A program made the translations under genes and the position numbers. This document shows positions 61,141 through 64,000 of a stretch of DNA of 64,000 bases, piece by piece. The stretch comes from Terebella lapidaria (Eukaryota; Annelida; Polychaeta; Terebellida; Terebellidae): NCBI GenBank assembly GCA_949152475.1, contig OX424561.1, positions 28,762,481-28,826,480 of the forward strand, read 5' to 3'. The notes below the pieces were generated by a model. It worked only from the letters and a program-made list of their open reading frames with translations. It was not told the DNA's origin and searched no databases. Each line of letters opens with the position of its first letter. Position 1 is the first letter of the stretch.

Positions 61141-64000
61141 GAAATAGTAAGCTGCGCTACATGGGCCGCAAGACCTATATCTTCTATTCTCATTATATGT
61201 ACATTTGTTTAGAATTTTATTCCCTTGGTATATGTTTTGTCATGACATGTATGTTTGTTTAGTATTTTTTTTCCTCTCTATGTTTTCTTGCAATGTATCA
61301 AGATCCTGAAATATGTTTATTATTATCATTTGTTTATTTTTTAGATTTTTTGAGGCCTTACATAATACAGCCTTCGGGCTTTGTGTGGTCTGTTAAGCAA
61401 CTTACATGTATGGAAATTGATTGTTTTGCAAGTTATGTCTGTTCATTTGATATTTTGACAGTTTATTTTTCTCACTTAGTGCTTACTACTTGTTATCATT
61501 TCATTTCAAGTCACTGGACAGAACGTATTTTTCTATTCTATTTTATATTCCATCAGAGTGTCGACAATAACTATCGCTGAAATGTGGTATACATCGTAGT
61601 GGTGTTCGTTGTAGAAAGAAGTGAATACGTTCACGTCATGGATGGTCATGTCTTTGAAAGGAGGTACTGCTTATTCGACATTGTTTGTTTAAGGAAATCG
61701 AAATGAACAGCGACTGGGCGTCTAGTGCTTAGCACGCATCCACAGGGTTAATGTTAGTTCATGCTTTCCAAATACTGCAAAACCGGAAATAATAGCTATA
61801 AGTGTACTTTTTCGTTGTCAAATGACTTCTGTTTTTTGCCATTACCATAGACATAGAACAGAGATGTCTATGGCCATTAGTTGTACCAATACCTGTGTTA
61901 TTTTAGCATACCTTCAGTCCAATAGCCTTTGGGTTTGTGGCATGTTTAGTTGTATAATAATTGTCGTAACTCTGTAATGATACTGCGCACAATAAAACAC
62001 TTTAGACAAGAAACATCTCTTACTGGGCTCAAGAGGGTAAAAGGTTTCGACCAACAGATATTTTATGACTCTAACGGCAATATTAATTGGTGTTATCAAT
62101 AAGCCAGCATATTACAACACAATTGATATAATATATTATTGACACATATATGTGGATATTGAAATATTGAAACAGTAATTTCAATGAAAAATGACTGAGT
62201 TATGTAAGATATATTGCAGGCTTTGATGAAAGACACTGACTGGGCAGTGATGATATTATTTATACAATAATATATTTGGGACGGCAGAGATGGTAGAGCT
62301 AAGGGAGATTCACCCACGCAATCGTCGGCGACCGGAAAGCGTCTAGTATCAAACTGTGCTGGAAATGATGACCGTCTGTTGCTTATCTATAATCACTGCG
62401 CTTATATAATGTGTAGAAATATTTTCGAACATATTTTCCCAAAATTTCAGACCAGGAAAATATAATTTACAAGATATGAACGCAGTATTGAGTGTATATG
62501 TGTTGCTATCTCGCTGTCGTCAAAACTCATAATCGAAGGGGTTCGCCAGACCCTTCACCTGTCCGGAATGCAAACTGAAAAGTGCCAGTTGCACAGAAGC
62601 TCAGCATATATCTGCGCGAACTATCTCAAGTAGCTCATAAAATGCATCTTTCGTTAACCTATATCTGCTCCGGGACTGTTCGTCATCATACTTGTCATAG
62701 TCACAGTTGTATTCTCATTATTATGAGGTATATTATCCAACAACGCGAGTCTATTCAACCATCTATTATTCAAGTTGTATGCGTGTGTATTCATTGAGTG
62801 GAGCTCAAGGGAGGAGCACCGTACACTCAGCCAACACTCAAAAAGTCATCGTTACTTGAGTGTGAGTGATGCTTGTGAATGAATGGAGTGGAAGTCCAGA
62901 CTCACAATCATTGAGTGTGAGGGACCACTCGCTGAGTGTTGAGTGATATACATAGAGTGTAGGTGGCCGCTAAATGTGTGAGAGTTTGAGTGAGCTTTCT
63001 GAATACAGGCGTAAACTATAAGAACAATTATGTCAAAATGAGAACGTCTCTAGAACGTGCATTTTTATATATAATGTTCGTTGTTGGTCATATATTAGAT
63101 ATTGACACTATATAACTGGCTTTAAATCAAATATCGCAGATGTACCTCAGCATATTTTAGTACATCTTAGTTCAGGTGCAATCTGGTCTGGCTGCGACGA
63201 AACTATTGCACTTTATATATACTTATCAACGAGTGCTAGCTGGAACCTATTTATCGCCATTTTCCCGAAGCCATGTCAATTTGAACCTTAAAACCCCATG
63301 ATATCCCTTCTTCATCATCAGTGCATCTTGAGGTGCATGTATAATTGCAACCAGGGCTTACGTGTAAATTGCAATGTTAACAACTGGCTTCAATGGGATT
63401 GCAAGCTGCAACATCAAATTCCAGTGGTTTGGAAAGTCATGTTTGTTCACAGTTACCTATCGTTCATTACAAGAAATTTGTTGTTTTTTTCCTAATCTTT
63501 TCGTATCGTCTTTCATTCATAATATACCCTTTAAGTTGTTCGATGGATCTCACTATCACGCGGGTTTGTGTGTTTTTGGCGGTTATTTACATAAATCATT
63601 CTTTTAATTTGGAATGGGCTGGAAATTTCGGAATATGTGTAGTAGCACGACCTATATTCCATCAGAGTGTCGACAATAAATATCACTGAAATGTGGTATA
63701 CATTGTGGAGGTATTCGTTGTAAAAAGAAGAGACTACGTTCACATCATGACTGGACATGTCCTTGAAAGGCGGTACTGCTTATTGACCTTGTTTTCGACC
63801 ATCAATTTTTATGAACTAACATTTATGGAGCATGTTGAGGACGATTATTCCAGTTTGAGTCATGTGTTTTGATCTGCATATTCTAGTCTTGAAACCCTGG
63901 AGCAGGAGTAATCATTTTGCATGATCCATTTGTGACAATAATTGGCCTTGAGATGGCGCAAATAATACACTTAATGACTAATCCTTAACAGACTTTGCTA
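61141..64000. other. Gene-free distal stretch with a duplicated 140-bp segment
   Basis: TATATTCCATCAGAGTGTCG..GGTACTGCTTATT occurs at about 61,546-61,676 and again at 63,652-63,784, in the same orientation and roughly 85-90 percent similar by eye. Frames of 95-98 codons ending at or overlapping these copies (61,293-61,580 and 63,393-63,689) are hydrophobic and AT-driven with no domain, so they are not called. Confidence 0.5.
62806..63000. repeat. GAGTG / CACTC motif cluster
   Basis: About 15 GAGTG or CACTC words in under 200 bp, mostly CACTC early and GAGTG(T) later. They give partial inverted pairing (ACTCAGCCAACACTCAA against CTGAGTGTTGAGTG). It could be a decayed hairpin element. Confidence 0.45.

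Noticed and set aside
61293..61580. Hydrophobic 95-codon frame
   Set aside because: AT-rich, T-run-driven hydrophobicity. Its end lies in a duplicated non-coding segment.

Overview
The window is AT-rich, intron-bearing eukaryotic DNA with one clear spliced protein gene in 64 kb. It has many non-autonomous DNA transposons, microsatellites and long duplicated blocks, and no operons or Shine-Dalgarno-led reading frames. This fits an animal genome. A vertebrate-type ankyrin gene, reverse-transcriptase debris of a kind common in marine invertebrates, and the very frequent palindrome TAGGCCTA suggest a marine invertebrate, perhaps an echinoderm. The species guess is an impression, not a result.

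Layout. From about 2.5 to 41 kb lies a diverged array of a 3-5 kb non-coding unit, with a faint copy at 2.5-4.1 kb and seven clearer ones from 7.8 kb. Shared landmark blocks recur in the same order and orientation in the units. Units 4-5 (22.7-29.96 kb) and 6-7 (30.53-41.0 kb) form a younger two-unit duplication. Each half carries the same decayed reverse-transcriptase fragment. Because the two halves align, they act as empty-site and filled-site controls for later insertions. These include a 2.1 kb TA-flanked element with 36-bp inverted ends at 37,454-39,582 that seems to carry two exons of an unknown gene, and a 717-bp PIF/Harbinger-like element with TAA target duplication at 40,054-40,770.

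The gene. From about 42 to 52.3 kb on the + strand is an ankyrin-repeat gene, best matched from memory to ANKRD63 (relative: ANKRD34). Three coding exons (44,491-44,685; 50,177-50,351; 50,560-51,575) join in frame to a 461-residue protein with about five ankyrin repeats and a Ser/Thr-rich tail. A GC-rich block near 42.1 kb and strong splice donors at 42,571, 43,608 and 43,701 mark likely non-coding 5' exons. A poly(A) signal lies at 52,244.

Downstream (52.6-64 kb) is repeat-dominated. It has a 463-bp MITE with 88-bp inverted arms (52,678-53,140), and a 455-bp hairpin element of roughly 20-bp palindromic words with a 7-bp target duplication (54,263-54,717). A tandem duplication follows (55.06-56.81 and 56.85-59.23 kb), whose second copy was hit by a 678-bp hAT-like hairpin element (57,245-57,922). 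A GGTTACC-ended repeat family member sits at 60.2 kb. I found no convincing tRNA, rRNA or CRISPR. Nearly all other short reading frames look like chance frames in AT-rich repeats.
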